From an uncultured Granulicatella sp. (GTDB lineage Bacteria; Bacillota; Bacilli; Lactobacillales; Aerococcaceae), in NCBI GenBank assembly GCA_947254045.1, contig CAMYBO010000027.1:1-11379 (forward strand): a stretch of DNA of 11,379 bases, read 5' to 3'. The notes under the pieces were generated by a model. That model searched no databases. It was not told where the DNA came from and saw only the letters and a list, made by a program, of their open reading frames with translations. The translations under genes were made by a program, and so were the position numbers. Shown here one piece after another: positions 1 to 6,586 of the stretch; position 1 is the stretch's first letter; each line of letters starts with the position of its first letter.

Positions 1-8
1 ATGTTCAT
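1..8 (-). CDS. 5' end of an unknown gene running off the left edge
   Basis: Only the start is present: an ATG at 8..6 followed by one full codon (Asn). A good ribosome binding site, AGGAGAG at 20..14 on the minus strand, lies 5 bases upstream of the ATG. A promoter with consensus spacing lies about 150 bases upstream (160-188). The product cannot be identified. The call rests only on SD, start codon and promoter geometry. Confidence 0.5.
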
Positions 9-120
9 TATTACTCTCCTATTTTAATATTCCTAAAAACTTAATTTCACTAGACTCCATTATAAAACGACTCACAGTGACTTCTTCATAATTAATAGTA
101 AAGAAAAAACTTTAAAAAGC

Positions 121-160
121 TTTTCACTATGGAAATTCTTCACCTAGCTCCTAGTGAAAA
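121..160. repeat. inverted repeat TTTTCACTA / TAGTGAAAA at the promoter start site
   Basis: Perfect 9-bp arms lie at 121-129 and 152-160, separated by 22 bases. Related half-sites occur nearby: TTTCACTAG at 46-54, and the symmetric TCACAGTGA at 72-80. The arms flank the predicted transcription start. They could be an operator for a dimeric repressor or a hairpin at the 5' end of the leader RNA. Confidence 0.5.
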
Positions 161-188
161 TTATATCAAAGGCAAAAATAAAATACAA
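160..188 (-). promoter_or_regulatory. sigma-A promoter for the gene at the left edge
   Basis: On the minus strand a -35 TTGTAT (188..183) and a perfect -10 TATAAT (165..160) are separated by exactly 17 bases. The predicted start near 152 would give a 5' leader of about 145 nt before the ATG at 8. The first arm of a perfect inverted repeat (TTTTCACTA) begins at the last base of the -10, so a bound repressor would cover the start site. A second TATAAT occurs at 64..59 but has no convincing -35. Confidence 0.6.
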
Positions 189-250
189 TTAGAAAATAAT
201 CTTCCACGAAGTCCCTTTCTACCCTTAGAGCGAGAGATAAAAAAATACCC

Positions 251-472
251 CTACTCCCCTAATTCAGCCACAACTTCTTCCACATCAAACAGCTCTAGCG
301 TACCATTTGCTTTTTCTTTTTCATATTCAGCAATCGTGTTCAACTCATGCTCTAATTCAATTCTTTCTAATAGCGCTCGTTTAAATAAAGTGGATAGATC
401 TACCCCAACAAATTCAGCATAATTTTTAAACAAACTTTCTTCCTCTTTGCTAAGACTAATTGATACTTTCAT
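251..472 (-). CDS. RelB/DUF6290-like ribbon-helix-helix antitoxin-type protein, orphan
   Basis: A 73-aa protein. Residues 2-7 (KVSISL) look like the DNA-contacting strand of a ribbon-helix-helix fold. They are followed by two helices (about 9-21 and 25-38) with the typical hydrophobic pattern. The acidic C-terminal half (about 39-73, ending FDVEEVVAELGE) resembles the toxin-binding tail of RelB-type antitoxins. The start is ATG at 472 with GAGGAA upstream. Family members usually precede a RelE-type toxin and repress their own operon. Here no toxin frame follows: the 240 bases downstream hold only a promoter and repeats. It sits 48 bp behind the acidic gene at 521-859 and is probably co-transcribed with it. 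It may be an orphan antitoxin, a remnant of a lost pair, or a plain DNA-binding regulator. Family assignment is by pattern recognition. Confidence 0.75.
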   Translation of the reverse strand: MKVSISLSKEEESLFKNYAEFVGVDLSTLFKRALLERIELEHELNTIAEYEKEKANGTLELFDVEEVVAELGE

Positions 473-520
473 ACTGTATATTCCTCAACTTCGCTGAATC
501 AATCTTTCCATTCCCAAATC

Positions 521-859
521 TTACAACTCTTCTTCGCTTTTACGATACTCAACATGCAATTCATCCTTATATTCTTCACAGATTGTTTGATAATCATATT
601 CAGATAAGCTTGCGATAAATAAGTCATAGTCTAAATTCAATTGATCTTCTTCATAGCTTTCTTTCCAAATTTCAAATTCTCTATCAAATGGTAATGTTCT
701 CTTCCAATCATCCTCTTCTGAGAAGCAATGTTCTGAAATAAAATGTGCTAATGCTTTATAAGAATCAAAACAATAATAATCCTTCACCATTGGTAGTGTT
801 TTTTCTAAAGATTCACTTTCTTGTTTGACTTGATTACGATGTACATATAATTGACTCAT
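521..859 (-). CDS. small, very acidic protein of unknown function
   Basis: A 112-aa protein I do not recognise. It has about 29 Asp/Glu against 12 Lys/Arg and is rich in Tyr and Phe. It has no signal peptide, membrane segment or known catalytic motif. The C-terminal half (about 60-112) is the most acidic and reads as mainly helical. The start is ATG at 859 with AAGGAA a few bases upstream, and a promoter lies at 899-927. The next gene downstream (48 bp away) is the RHH antitoxin-like protein, so the two may form a unit. Its charge is unlike RelE/MazF-type toxins, which are basic. Acidic small proteins are sometimes DNA mimics, but nothing here proves that. That it is a real gene is supported by length, SD and promoter. 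Function is unknown. Confidence 0.7.
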   Translation of the reverse strand: MSQLYVHRNQVKQESESLEKTLPMVKDYYCFDSYKALAHFISEHCFSEEDDWKRTLPFDREFEIWKESYEEDQLNLDYDLFIASLSEYDYQTICEEYKDELHVEYRKSEEEL

Positions 860-898
860 ATTAAATTCCTTTTCTTCTTATATTATTTTACACTTCAA

Positions 899-927
899 AC
901 TATAAACGAAATACTTCTTTTCAACAA
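899..927 (-). promoter_or_regulatory. promoter for the acidic-protein / RHH pair
   Basis: On the minus strand TTGTTG (927..922) and TATAGT (904..899) are separated by 17 bases. It lies between the terminator of the kinase gene and the ATG at 859, leaving a leader of about 35 nt. The -35 is a moderate match. Confidence 0.5.
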
Positions 928-956
928 TCAAAATCCTTTGTTAAGTCTATCTGAAA

Positions 957-1001
957 CAAAAAACTCAACGAACTCCCCTCCTCAGGAACTCGTTGAGTTT
1001 T
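957..1001 (-). terminator. intrinsic terminator of the hrtBA / two-component operon
   Basis: The arms AACTCAACGA (962-971) and TCGTTGAGTT (990-999) extend by A-T pairs to a 12-bp stem. Three further GGA/TCC pairs lie inside a 2x2 mismatch. Read on the minus strand, the hairpin starts just after the kinase stop codon (1008..1006) and ends in a run of six T (963..958). The A-rich opposite flank could also give weak function on the plus strand. Confidence 0.85.
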
Positions 1002-1005
1002 AATT

Positions 1006-2070
1006 TTATAAGGGTTCATCTTCTATCGGTAATAAAACTTCAAATAGGCTTCCTTTTCCTAGTTCGCTTTCTACCGAAATTTCACCTTTTAGACGATGCA
1101 CAATGGATTGAACAATCGCTAGTCCTAATCCATTTCCTTCTTGCACATGTGATTGTTCTGCTTGGTAAAATTGTTCAAAAATATGTCGTTGTGCTTCTGG
1201 AGTAAGTCCAATTCCCTTATCTTCAATCAGAACCTTAACCTGTTGATTTTCTTCAAGAATCGTAATGTTTAATTCGACTGTATCTCCAGAATATTTAATC
1301 GCATTATCAATTAAATTGGTCCAAACTTGCATCATCAAATCTGCATCGGTTCGACAATAGACAGACTTACTTGAAAAAGTTAAGTGAATTTCTTTCTCTT
1401 TCCACTTTTCCGTCATCAAAATAACTGCATGTCGAATTTGTTCATCCAATTGAACTTTTGTTTTCTGCGGTGAAAAGTCTTTTTCCATTTTTGTAAGTGT
1501 TACAATATCATCACATAAACGACTCAATCGCATACTTTCTGATTGTAAAATATGAGTTAAGTCCCTTCTTGTTGCTTCATCCAATTTTTCGTCTGCTAGT
1601 AAATCACTTACTCCTACTAATGCAGCAATTGGAGTTTTTAATTCATGGGAGAAATTCGCAATAAAATCTGCACGGTGTTGGCTACTCTTCTTTAAATCTT
1701 CAGCCATTTGATTGATATTTCGAGCTAATTGATCAATTTCATTATGATATTTCGCAGTGTCTTTTGGATACTGTCTACGATAGATTTTATGATTATAGTT
1801 TCCCTTAGAAATTGATTTAACAGATTCATTCAAATCAGAAATTGGACGTGTTAAATAAACGGATCCCCACCACATCACTAAACTTCCAATCACAATAATC
1901 GTTCCGAAAAAAATCAGTAACCAGGTCGTTAAACTTGTTTCGATTTTTAACAGATTTTTCAAGAAAAATATGACCGCTACTCCAATAAAACTGGTCGCTA
2001 CTAATATTATAAAAAATAAGCGGACAAAATATTTTCGAAGTGAAAATTGAATTTCTTTTTGTTTATCCAT
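1006..2070 (-). CDS. sensor histidine kinase, HssS-like, with minimal extracellular loop
   Basis: A 354-aa membrane kinase. Transmembrane segments lie at about 17-37 and 50-73, joined by only about 12 residues. A HAMP linker (74-128) follows. The HisKA domain has the phospho-acceptor His142 in NFSHELKTPIAAL. The HATPase domain shows the N box (NLIDNAIKY, 252-260), G1 (DKGIGL, 284-289) and G2 (GNGLGLAI, 312-319). It should autophosphorylate and pass phosphate to the regulator encoded immediately upstream; the two genes overlap by 8 bp (2063-2070). AAAGGA about 10 bases upstream serves the ATG at 2070. In the operon context (hrtBA plus an HssR-type operator) the likely role is sensing heme or a related membrane stress. 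S. aureus HssS is about 100 residues longer because of an extracellular domain that is missing here. Kinase identity is certain; the ligand is inferred. Confidence 0.93.
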   Translation of the reverse strand: MDKQKEIQFSLRKYFVRLFFIILVATSFIGVAVIFFLKNLLKIETSLTTWLLIFFGTIIVIGSLVMWWGSVYLTRPISDLNESVKSISKGNYNHKIYRRQYPKDTAKYHNEIDQLARNINQMAEDLKKSSQHRADFIANFSHELKTPIAALVGVSDLLADEKLDEATRRDLTHILQSESMRLSRLCDDIVTLTKMEKDFSPQKTKVQLDEQIRHAVILMTEKWKEKEIHLTFSSKSVYCRTDADLMMQVWTNLIDNAIKYSGDTVELNITILEENQQVKVLIEDKGIGLTPEAQRHIFEQFYQAEQSHVQEGNGLGLAIVQSIVHRLKGEISVESELGKGSLFEVLLPIEDEPL

Positions 2071-2746
2071 GTTTAATTGTTCCTTTATAGCCTAATCCTC
2101 TAACCGTTACAATGTCAAAATCTTCGTTCCCTTTTAGTTTTTGACGAATTCTTTTAATACAAGCATCGACTAAACGCTCGTCATAATCTTCTTCCATTCC
2201 CCATATATCATCTAACAAATCTAATCGTGTAAAGATTTTTTCAGGATGACTTAATAATTTGTATAATAAGAAAAATTCTTTTGGGGGAATTTGTACTTGT
2301 TCTCCTGTTGTTAAATCCGTCATTGTTAAGGCATTGTAATCTAATCGAGTGTGAGTAAACGTCAGCACTTTTTCTGCTTCTAGTTGAGATCTTCTCAATA
2401 ATGCTTTCACTCTTAAAACGAGTTCTTCTAATCGTAGAGGCTTCACCATATAGTCATCCACCCCTAATTTAAAAGCTTCTTCTAACGATTCTAATTGAGA
2501 TTTTGCGGTAATCATTAAGATTGGCAATGTATACTTCGTTTCTCTCAATGTTTGAACGAATTCATAACCATCCATCTCAGGCATCATAATATCTGAAATG
2601 ACTAAATCAATCTGTTGTTTCTCCATCAAATTCAAAGCTTCTTGTCCATTTTGAGCAGTATAGACAGAGTAATTTTCTTGCTTTAATTTTGTAGAAATCA
2701 TTGTTTTAATCGCAAAATCATCTTCACAAACTAATATACTAAACAT
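2063..2746 (-). CDS. hssR: OmpR-family response regulator, HssR-like
   Basis: A 227-aa two-domain regulator. The receiver domain (1-120) has the acidic pocket E8/D9/D10, the phospho-acceptor Asp52 in SDIMMPEMDG, Thr80 and Lys102 (VKP). The winged-helix DNA-binding domain (about 130-227) contains the OmpR-type segment ERLVDACIKRIRQKL and ends VRGLGYKG. The start ATG at 2746 has a strong AAGGAGG site. It lies 35 bp behind hrtA, and its end overlaps the kinase start. The likely target is the pair of direct repeats at 4603-4622 upstream of hrtB, which resembles the HssR site of S. aureus, so the operon would be autoactivated. Regulator class is certain. The hssR name rests on the HrtBA neighbours and the operator. 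Confidence 0.9.
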   Translation of the reverse strand: MFSILVCEDDFAIKTMISTKLKQENYSVYTAQNGQEALNLMEKQQIDLVISDIMMPEMDGYEFVQTLRETKYTLPILMITAKSQLESLEEAFKLGVDDYMVKPLRLEELVLRVKALLRRSQLEAEKVLTFTHTRLDYNALTMTDLTTGEQVQIPPKEFFLLYKLLSHPEKIFTRLDLLDDIWGMEEDYDERLVDACIKRIRQKLKGNEDFDIVTVRGLGYKGTIKHG

Positions 2747-2747
2747 A

Positions 2748-2766
2748 GTTCCTCCTTATTAGGAAC
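2748..2766 (-). promoter_or_regulatory. small hairpin covering the hssR ribosome binding site
   Basis: The arms GTTCCT (2748-2753) and AGGAAC (2761-2766) form a perfect 6-bp inverted repeat around a 7-base loop. On the minus strand the AAGGAGG Shine-Dalgarno is split between the loop and the 3' arm, so pairing would partly hide it. This could lower translation of the regulator relative to hrtA. The stem is short, so it may have little effect. Confidence 0.4.
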
Positions 2767-2781
2767 ATTATAGCATATTTC

Positions 2782-3459
2782 TTACAGGCGAACTAAACTT
2801 CCTTTTTTTAACTCATAGACAGTGTCCACATATTCTAATACTGAACGGTCGTGAGTAACCATAATGGCACTCTTTTGTTTTTCTTTTACTTCTCTTTGAA
2901 TTAATTGAGCAATTTCCTGTGCTTTTTCCGGATCCAAACTCGCCGTTGGTTCATCTGCTAAAATTAATTGCGGATTTCCGATAAACGCTCGTGCAATAGC
3001 AACTCTTTGTTTTTGCCCACCAGAAATTTGATTTGGGTATAAATGATAACACCCGTCTACCCCTAATTCTTTTAATAATGTTTGAACTTCTTCTTTACGT
3101 TTAGCAGAATCTTTTTGTCCTTTTAATTTAGAAACTTCTTCTAATTGATCTCCAACTGTCATATAAGACAATAATTGATGATCTTGGAAAATAAATCCTA
3201 ATAATTCTAAACGTTTTTTAGTCCATTCGCTTTGCGTTACATTTGTTAAATTTTGATCTGCAATGCGTATTTCTCCTGAATCAGAAGATAATAATAATCC
3301 CGCAATCGATAAGAACGTTGACTTTCCTGAACCTGAAGGCCCTACAATCGCAACAAATTCCCCTTTATTCACGGTTAAATTCAAATCATGGAGAATTTCT
3401 CTTTTTTGCATTCCGTCCATAAATGATTTTGTAATATTTTTCAACTCAATAACTGACAT
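2782..3459 (-). CDS. hrtA: ABC transporter ATP-binding protein, heme-exporter HrtA type
   Basis: A 225-aa cytoplasmic ATPase that powers the permease encoded just upstream. It has Walker A at 40-48 (GPSGSGKST), the Q-loop Gln92, the signature ISGGQ (145-149), Walker B LILADE (165-170), a D-loop (SLD) and the switch His203. Length and motifs fit the MacB/LolD/HrtA group. I start it at ATG 3459, not at the in-frame ATG ten codons earlier. The later ATG has AAGGG upstream and begins one base after the permease stop (3463..3461), the usual tight coupling, while the longer form would run into the permease gene. With HrtB it should form an efflux pump. Heme is the likely substrate because of the adjacent HssR-type operator and two-component genes. 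Confidence 0.92.
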   Translation of the reverse strand: MSVIELKNITKSFMDGMQKREILHDLNLTVNKGEFVAIVGPSGSGKSTFLSIAGLLLSSDSGEIRIADQNLTNVTQSEWTKKRLELLGFIFQDHQLLSYMTVGDQLEEVSKLKGQKDSAKRKEEVQTLLKELGVDGCYHLYPNQISGGQKQRVAIARAFIGNPQLILADEPTASLDPEKAQEIAQLIQREVKEKQKSAIMVTHDRSVLEYVDTVYELKKGSLVRL

Positions 3460-3460
3460 T

Positions 3461-4555
3461 TTATTCACCCTTTCCACCAATGACTTCAATTGGATCTACT
3501 TGTTTAATTTTTAAAATCGATAACGCACCACATAATACAGAGATAAGAATAAAGCTCAATGCAATCGTGACATTTCCTTGTAAGGTCATATAAAACGGCA
3601 TCGCACTTGGAAGAACTAATGCCATGGCAAATGCTAAAGCCAATCCAACTCCGACTCCAATAACTGATAAAATACCGATTTGAGATAATTGAATGGCTGT
3701 AATTTGTTTCATCGACATACCAATAGCTTTTAACACACCAAATTGTTGTAATTTTTGCAATGTTAAAATGTAGAAAAACACTCCTAAAATAGCTGAAGAT
3801 GCTACTAGTAATACCCATGTAATCATCGTTAATGTCATATTTTCAGCTGTATATCCTGGGATTTTCTTAATTAGTTGTTTTGGTTGAAATACGATTAGTT
3901 GATTAGACAATTGGTCAGAATCAACCGCTTGTTTTGTTACAATTGTTTGTGGTTTCCAAGTATAATTAGGATCATTTTTTTGACGCATTGCTTCATATGT
4001 TTCTGCAGTGACAAATGCAATGGAACTATGTCCATATTTAGCATTTTTGGCAAAAGCTACGACTGTTAAATTGTCTTTTGACGCTTTATCTTGAATGGTA
4101 TCTCCTACTGCAATGCCTTTTTCTTTATACGATTCATCTAATACCACTTCTTGATTCCCTAATTTTTCTAATGAGTAATTCATTGTTTCTACTTTGCTAG
4201 ATACTTGATTTAAGTGATCCACTGCAAAAAATGTTACATCTTGCGTACTGTCTTCATTTTCTTTTGATAGAGAAGAACGTTGAACGACTAAGCCAAACGA
4301 TTCTTCTAATTTTAATGCTTCAATTTCTGTTAAACTTTGGCTTGTAAAATTTGAAAAAGGAATCACTCCTTCTGAATCTTTTGAAAGAATATATTGTACT
4401 TCACCAAAGTTTTCAATTTGTGCAGTAATTGTTCTTCCTAATCCATTTGTTAATCCAGATAAAAAGATGACCATAAACATCATAATGACAATCAGTACCT
4501 CGATTAAAATAAATTTTTTAGGTTGATATTTAATTTCATTCCATGCTATTTTCAT
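3461..4555 (-). CDS. hrtB: ABC transporter permease, heme-exporter HrtB type (FtsX/MacB fold)
   Basis: A 364-aa permease with four transmembrane segments: one near the N-terminus (about 15-35), then a long extracytoplasmic domain (about 40-238), then three at about 242-265, 288-315 and 328-348. LKAIG (275-279) is the typical FtsX-family coupling region. The N-terminus (KIAWNEIKYQPKKFILI, then a FLSGLTNGLGR stretch) resembles S. aureus HrtB as I remember it. It is first in the operon, with SD AAGGAG before ATG 4555. Its stop lies one base before hrtA. An HssR-like direct repeat overlaps its promoter. HrtAB pumps remove toxic heme from the membrane. A bacitracin-type BceB is unlikely, since those are about 650 residues with ten membrane spans. 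Confidence 0.88.
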   Translation of the reverse strand: MKIAWNEIKYQPKKFILIEVLIVIMMFMVIFLSGLTNGLGRTITAQIENFGEVQYILSKDSEGVIPFSNFTSQSLTEIEALKLEESFGLVVQRSSLSKENEDSTQDVTFFAVDHLNQVSSKVETMNYSLEKLGNQEVVLDESYKEKGIAVGDTIQDKASKDNLTVVAFAKNAKYGHSSIAFVTAETYEAMRQKNDPNYTWKPQTIVTKQAVDSDQLSNQLIVFQPKQLIKKIPGYTAENMTLTMITWVLLVASSAILGVFFYILTLQKLQQFGVLKAIGMSMKQITAIQLSQIGILSVIGVGVGLALAFAMALVLPSAMPFYMTLQGNVTIALSFILISVLCGALSILKIKQVDPIEVIGGKGE

Positions 4556-4589
4556 GTAAATTTCTCCTTTATTCTCAATTGATGTATTT

Positions 4590-4622
4590 ACTATAAGAGA
4601 AAAATATGACCTGAATATGACA
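4590..4622 (-). promoter_or_regulatory. hrtB promoter with HssR-type direct-repeat operator
   Basis: On the minus strand two 9-mers, TGTCATATT (4622..4614) and GGTCATATT (4611..4603), lie 2 bp apart, giving an 11-bp period as expected for an OmpR-family dimer. The -10 TATAGT is at 4595..4590. The position where a -35 would fall (about 4618..4613, ATATTC) is poor and lies in the distal repeat, which fits activator-dependent transcription. The layout matches, as I recall it, the GTTCATATT-N2-GTTCATATT site of S. aureus HssR. Confidence 0.75.
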
Positions 4623-4638
4623 TTGGAGTCATTGAGAC

Positions 4639-4672
4639 AAAAAAATAGAATAAGAATTTTGACTTCTTATTC
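4639..4672 (-). terminator. intrinsic terminator of the acpS-alr-mazF operon
   Basis: A perfect 9-bp stem, GAATAAGAA (4648-4656) with TTCTTATTC (4664-4672), has a 7-base loop. On the minus strand it is followed by TATTTTTTT. It lies about 20 bases after the mazF stop and before the hrtB promoter. Confidence 0.88.
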
Positions 4673-4693
4673 CATCATTTTCGTATTATTTTG

Positions 4694-5032
4694 TTAAATT
4701 CCGAAACTAATTCTGAGACCTTCATTTACTTTTTCCATAAAGGCATCATCGACTTCTGTTATTTTTTCAATTAATCGAACTTTATCAATGGTGCGAACTT
4801 GTTCCAACAACACCGTTGATTCCTTACTAAATTGAAACTGATCTTTTTGAATTTCAATATGGGTTGGTAAATTGGCCTTTTCATGTTTTGTTGTTATCGC
4901 AGCAACAATCACCGTTGTACTAAAATGATTCCCAACATCATTTTGAACAATTAGAACGGGGCGTCTTCCACCCTGTTCACTTCCTACTACAGGAGATAAG
5001 TCCGCTAAATATACTTCTCCTCTTTTTACCAT
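4694..5032 (-). CDS. mazF: MazF/PemK-type mRNA endoribonuclease toxin (EndoA/NdoA orthologue), no antitoxin beside it
   Basis: A 112-aa protein that closely follows Bacillus subtilis EndoA as I recall it (MVKRGEVYLADLSPVVGSEQ, then GGRRPVLIVQND). The likely catalytic residues are Arg24 (GGRRPV) and Thr47 (AAITTK), matching Arg25 and Thr48 of EndoA. LLEQVRTIDK (75-84) is another family hallmark. Enzymes of this group cut single-stranded mRNA at short sequence motifs and are held in check by a MazE-type antitoxin. In B. subtilis the antitoxin gene sits between alr and the toxin gene. Here alr ends only 15 bp upstream of ATG 5032, so there is no room for one. AGGAGAAGGATCA supplies the ribosome binding site. 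It is the last gene of the acpS-alr-mazF unit. The C-terminus is slightly shorter than EndoA, and the active site looks intact. Confidence 0.95.
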   Translation of the reverse strand: MVKRGEVYLADLSPVVGSEQGGRRPVLIVQNDVGNHFSTTVIVAAITTKHEKANLPTHIEIQKDQFQFSKESTVLLEQVRTIDKVRLIEKITEVDDAFMEKVNEGLRISFGI

Positions 5033-5047
5033 TGATCCTTCTCCTAA

Positions 5048-6166
5048 TCATGATTTATAAATTCTTGGCACACGATCACTAATTAAGCAAAGTGATTCGT
5101 ATGAAATTGTATGGCTTCTATGAGACAATTCTTCTGCCGTTATGCCTTCGTTTCCTTCTTTTCCTAATAAAGTTACCTTAGTTCCCACTGGCATTTCATA
5201 AGGAAGACGAATCATACATTGATCCATACATACTCGACCAACTATTGGACATCTTACTCCTGAAACAATTACTTCACCAGGAGCATACGCACGAAGATAG
5301 CCATCTGCATATCCTACAGGTAATGTAGCAATCCATTCATCATCACTACAAGTATACGTAGCACCATAGCTAATCGTATCCCCTGCATGTAGTTGTTTTA
5401 TATAAACAATCTCTGTTTCCCAAGTTAATGCTTCTTCTAATTGTAATGTATCCGGAAGTTTTAACCCTCCATTAGAAGGATTTAATCCATACAAGCCAAT
5501 TCCCCAGCGAATGACATTGGTTGTTAATCCTTCATGCCAAATAGCTGCAGCTGAATTCGAACAATGAACATAAGTTGGGCGATGTTCTAAAGCTTCAACA
5601 CACTCATTAAATCGTGCTAATTGATATTTAAATTGACTTGTATCTGCTTCATCAGCAGTCGCAAAATGAGTAAAGATTCCTTCAAAAACAAATTGCGAGT
5701 TATGTTCTCTTAAAAATTGTTCCACAACTTGAACTTGTTTTGGTGTTTGAACTCCAATTCTACCCATTCCAGTATCAATTGCTAAATGAACAATGAGTTT
5801 CTTTTCATCTGGAATGAGAGTCTGTGCTTTTTCTAACCAATCTAAGGAACTAACCGTTGTCGAAATACGATACTCACAAAGAATTGGCACATCTTCTAAT
5901 CGACTAATTCCTAAAATCAGAATGGGGTCTTGAAATCCTTCTTGTCTTAATTGAATGGCTTCATCTAACAATGCCACGCAAAATCCCGAAACTCCTTCTT
6001 CACGAGCTGCTTTAGCGACTTCTATCATTCCATGCCCATAAGCATTTGCCTTTACTACGGCAAAAATATCTGTATTTGGATAATGTTTTTTTACAGCTTT
6101 AATATTTTGTTGAATCGCATTTAAATTAATAGTTACACGTGTATTCCTATGAATCGCAGGAAACAT
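5048..6166 (-). CDS. alr: alanine racemase
   Basis: A 372-aa PLP enzyme that converts L-Ala to D-Ala for peptidoglycan and teichoic acid D-alanylation. It feeds the Ddl encoded further right in this window. The PLP lysine is Lys39 in AVVKANAYGHG, and the opposite catalytic base is Tyr267 in SYGATYT. CMDQCMIRL (313-321) is the usual C-terminal domain motif, and HFATADEAD (167-175) is also typical. Length is normal for the family. The ATG at 6166 lies 4 bases after the acpS stop. Only a weak purine-rich site (GAAAGTGAAG) precedes it, so translation probably depends on coupling from acpS. The order acpS-alr-mazF is the standard one in Bacilli. Confidence 0.98.
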   Translation of the reverse strand: MFPAIHRNTRVTINLNAIQQNIKAVKKHYPNTDIFAVVKANAYGHGMIEVAKAAREEGVSGFCVALLDEAIQLRQEGFQDPILILGISRLEDVPILCEYRISTTVSSLDWLEKAQTLIPDEKKLIVHLAIDTGMGRIGVQTPKQVQVVEQFLREHNSQFVFEGIFTHFATADEADTSQFKYQLARFNECVEALEHRPTYVHCSNSAAAIWHEGLTTNVIRWGIGLYGLNPSNGGLKLPDTLQLEEALTWETEIVYIKQLHAGDTISYGATYTCSDDEWIATLPVGYADGYLRAYAPGEVIVSGVRCPIVGRVCMDQCMIRLPYEMPVGTKVTLLGKEGNEGITAEELSHRSHTISYESLCLISDRVPRIYKS

Positions 6167-6170
6167 ATCT

Positions 6171-6551
6171 TCACTTTCTTTCTTCTATATTTGAGGGAGT
6201 CTCTTCTAAAATAACGACAGCGTACGCATCATGGTTTGTATGCGTAATACTCACATGTCTTTGATAAGGGTGCGGAGCTGTTAATAGAGGTTGTCCATTT
6301 TCAGCATTTAGAATTTCAACATCTTGAAAAGAAACAGATTTTCCTATTCCAGTACCTAAGGCTTTAGAATAAGCTTCTTTAGCGGCAAATCTTCCTGCTA
6401 AATATTCTACTTTTCTTTTGATTCCTAAAGTTTCATACACAGCATATTCCTTTGGAGTTAATACTCGTTGAATGAAGGATGAATCTTGTACTACAATTTT
6501 TTCAATTCGTGATAATTCAATTGCATCCATTCCAACACCAATAATTGCCAT
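6171..6551 (-). CDS. acpS: holo-[acyl-carrier-protein] synthase
   Basis: A 126-aa phosphopantetheinyl transferase that moves 4'-phosphopantetheine from CoA to the serine of apo-ACP, activating it for fatty-acid synthesis. The two hallmarks are present: GVGMDAIELSRI (5-16) with metal ligand Asp9, and FAAKEAYSKALGTGIG (55-70) with Glu59. It works as a cytoplasmic trimer in characterised homologues. The start ATG at 6551 has AAAGGGAG upstream. First gene of the acpS-alr-mazF unit, behind a promoter at 6587-6615. A perfect palindrome just upstream of that promoter may be an operator. Confidence 0.97.
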   Translation of the reverse strand: MAIIGVGMDAIELSRIEKIVVQDSSFIQRVLTPKEYAVYETLGIKRKVEYLAGRFAAKEAYSKALGTGIGKSVSFQDVEILNAENGQPLLTAPHPYQRHVSITHTNHDAYAVVILEETPSNIEERK

Positions 6552-6586
6552 TTCAATACTCCCTTTAAAAACATAATGTATCTCTT

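Noticed and set aside
993..1205. Open frame on the plus strand
   Set aside because: It is antisense to the kinase gene, has no ribosome binding site and looks like a shadow. The same holds for the other plus-strand frames over relB, hrtA, cshA, murF and ddl, and for the minus-strand frame at 3504-3818 inside hrtB.
3460..3489. Longer hrtA starting ten codons earlier
   Set aside because: It would overlap the hrtB coding end. The ATG at 3459 has a ribosome binding site, sits one base after the hrtB stop and gives the usual N-terminus.
1006..4555. Bacitracin-type (BceRS-BceAB) peptide resistance module, suggested by the short-loop kinase next to an ABC transporter
   Set aside because: The permease is 364 residues with four membrane spans, not about 650 with ten, and the promoter carries an HssR-like direct repeat. 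The HrtBA type fits better.
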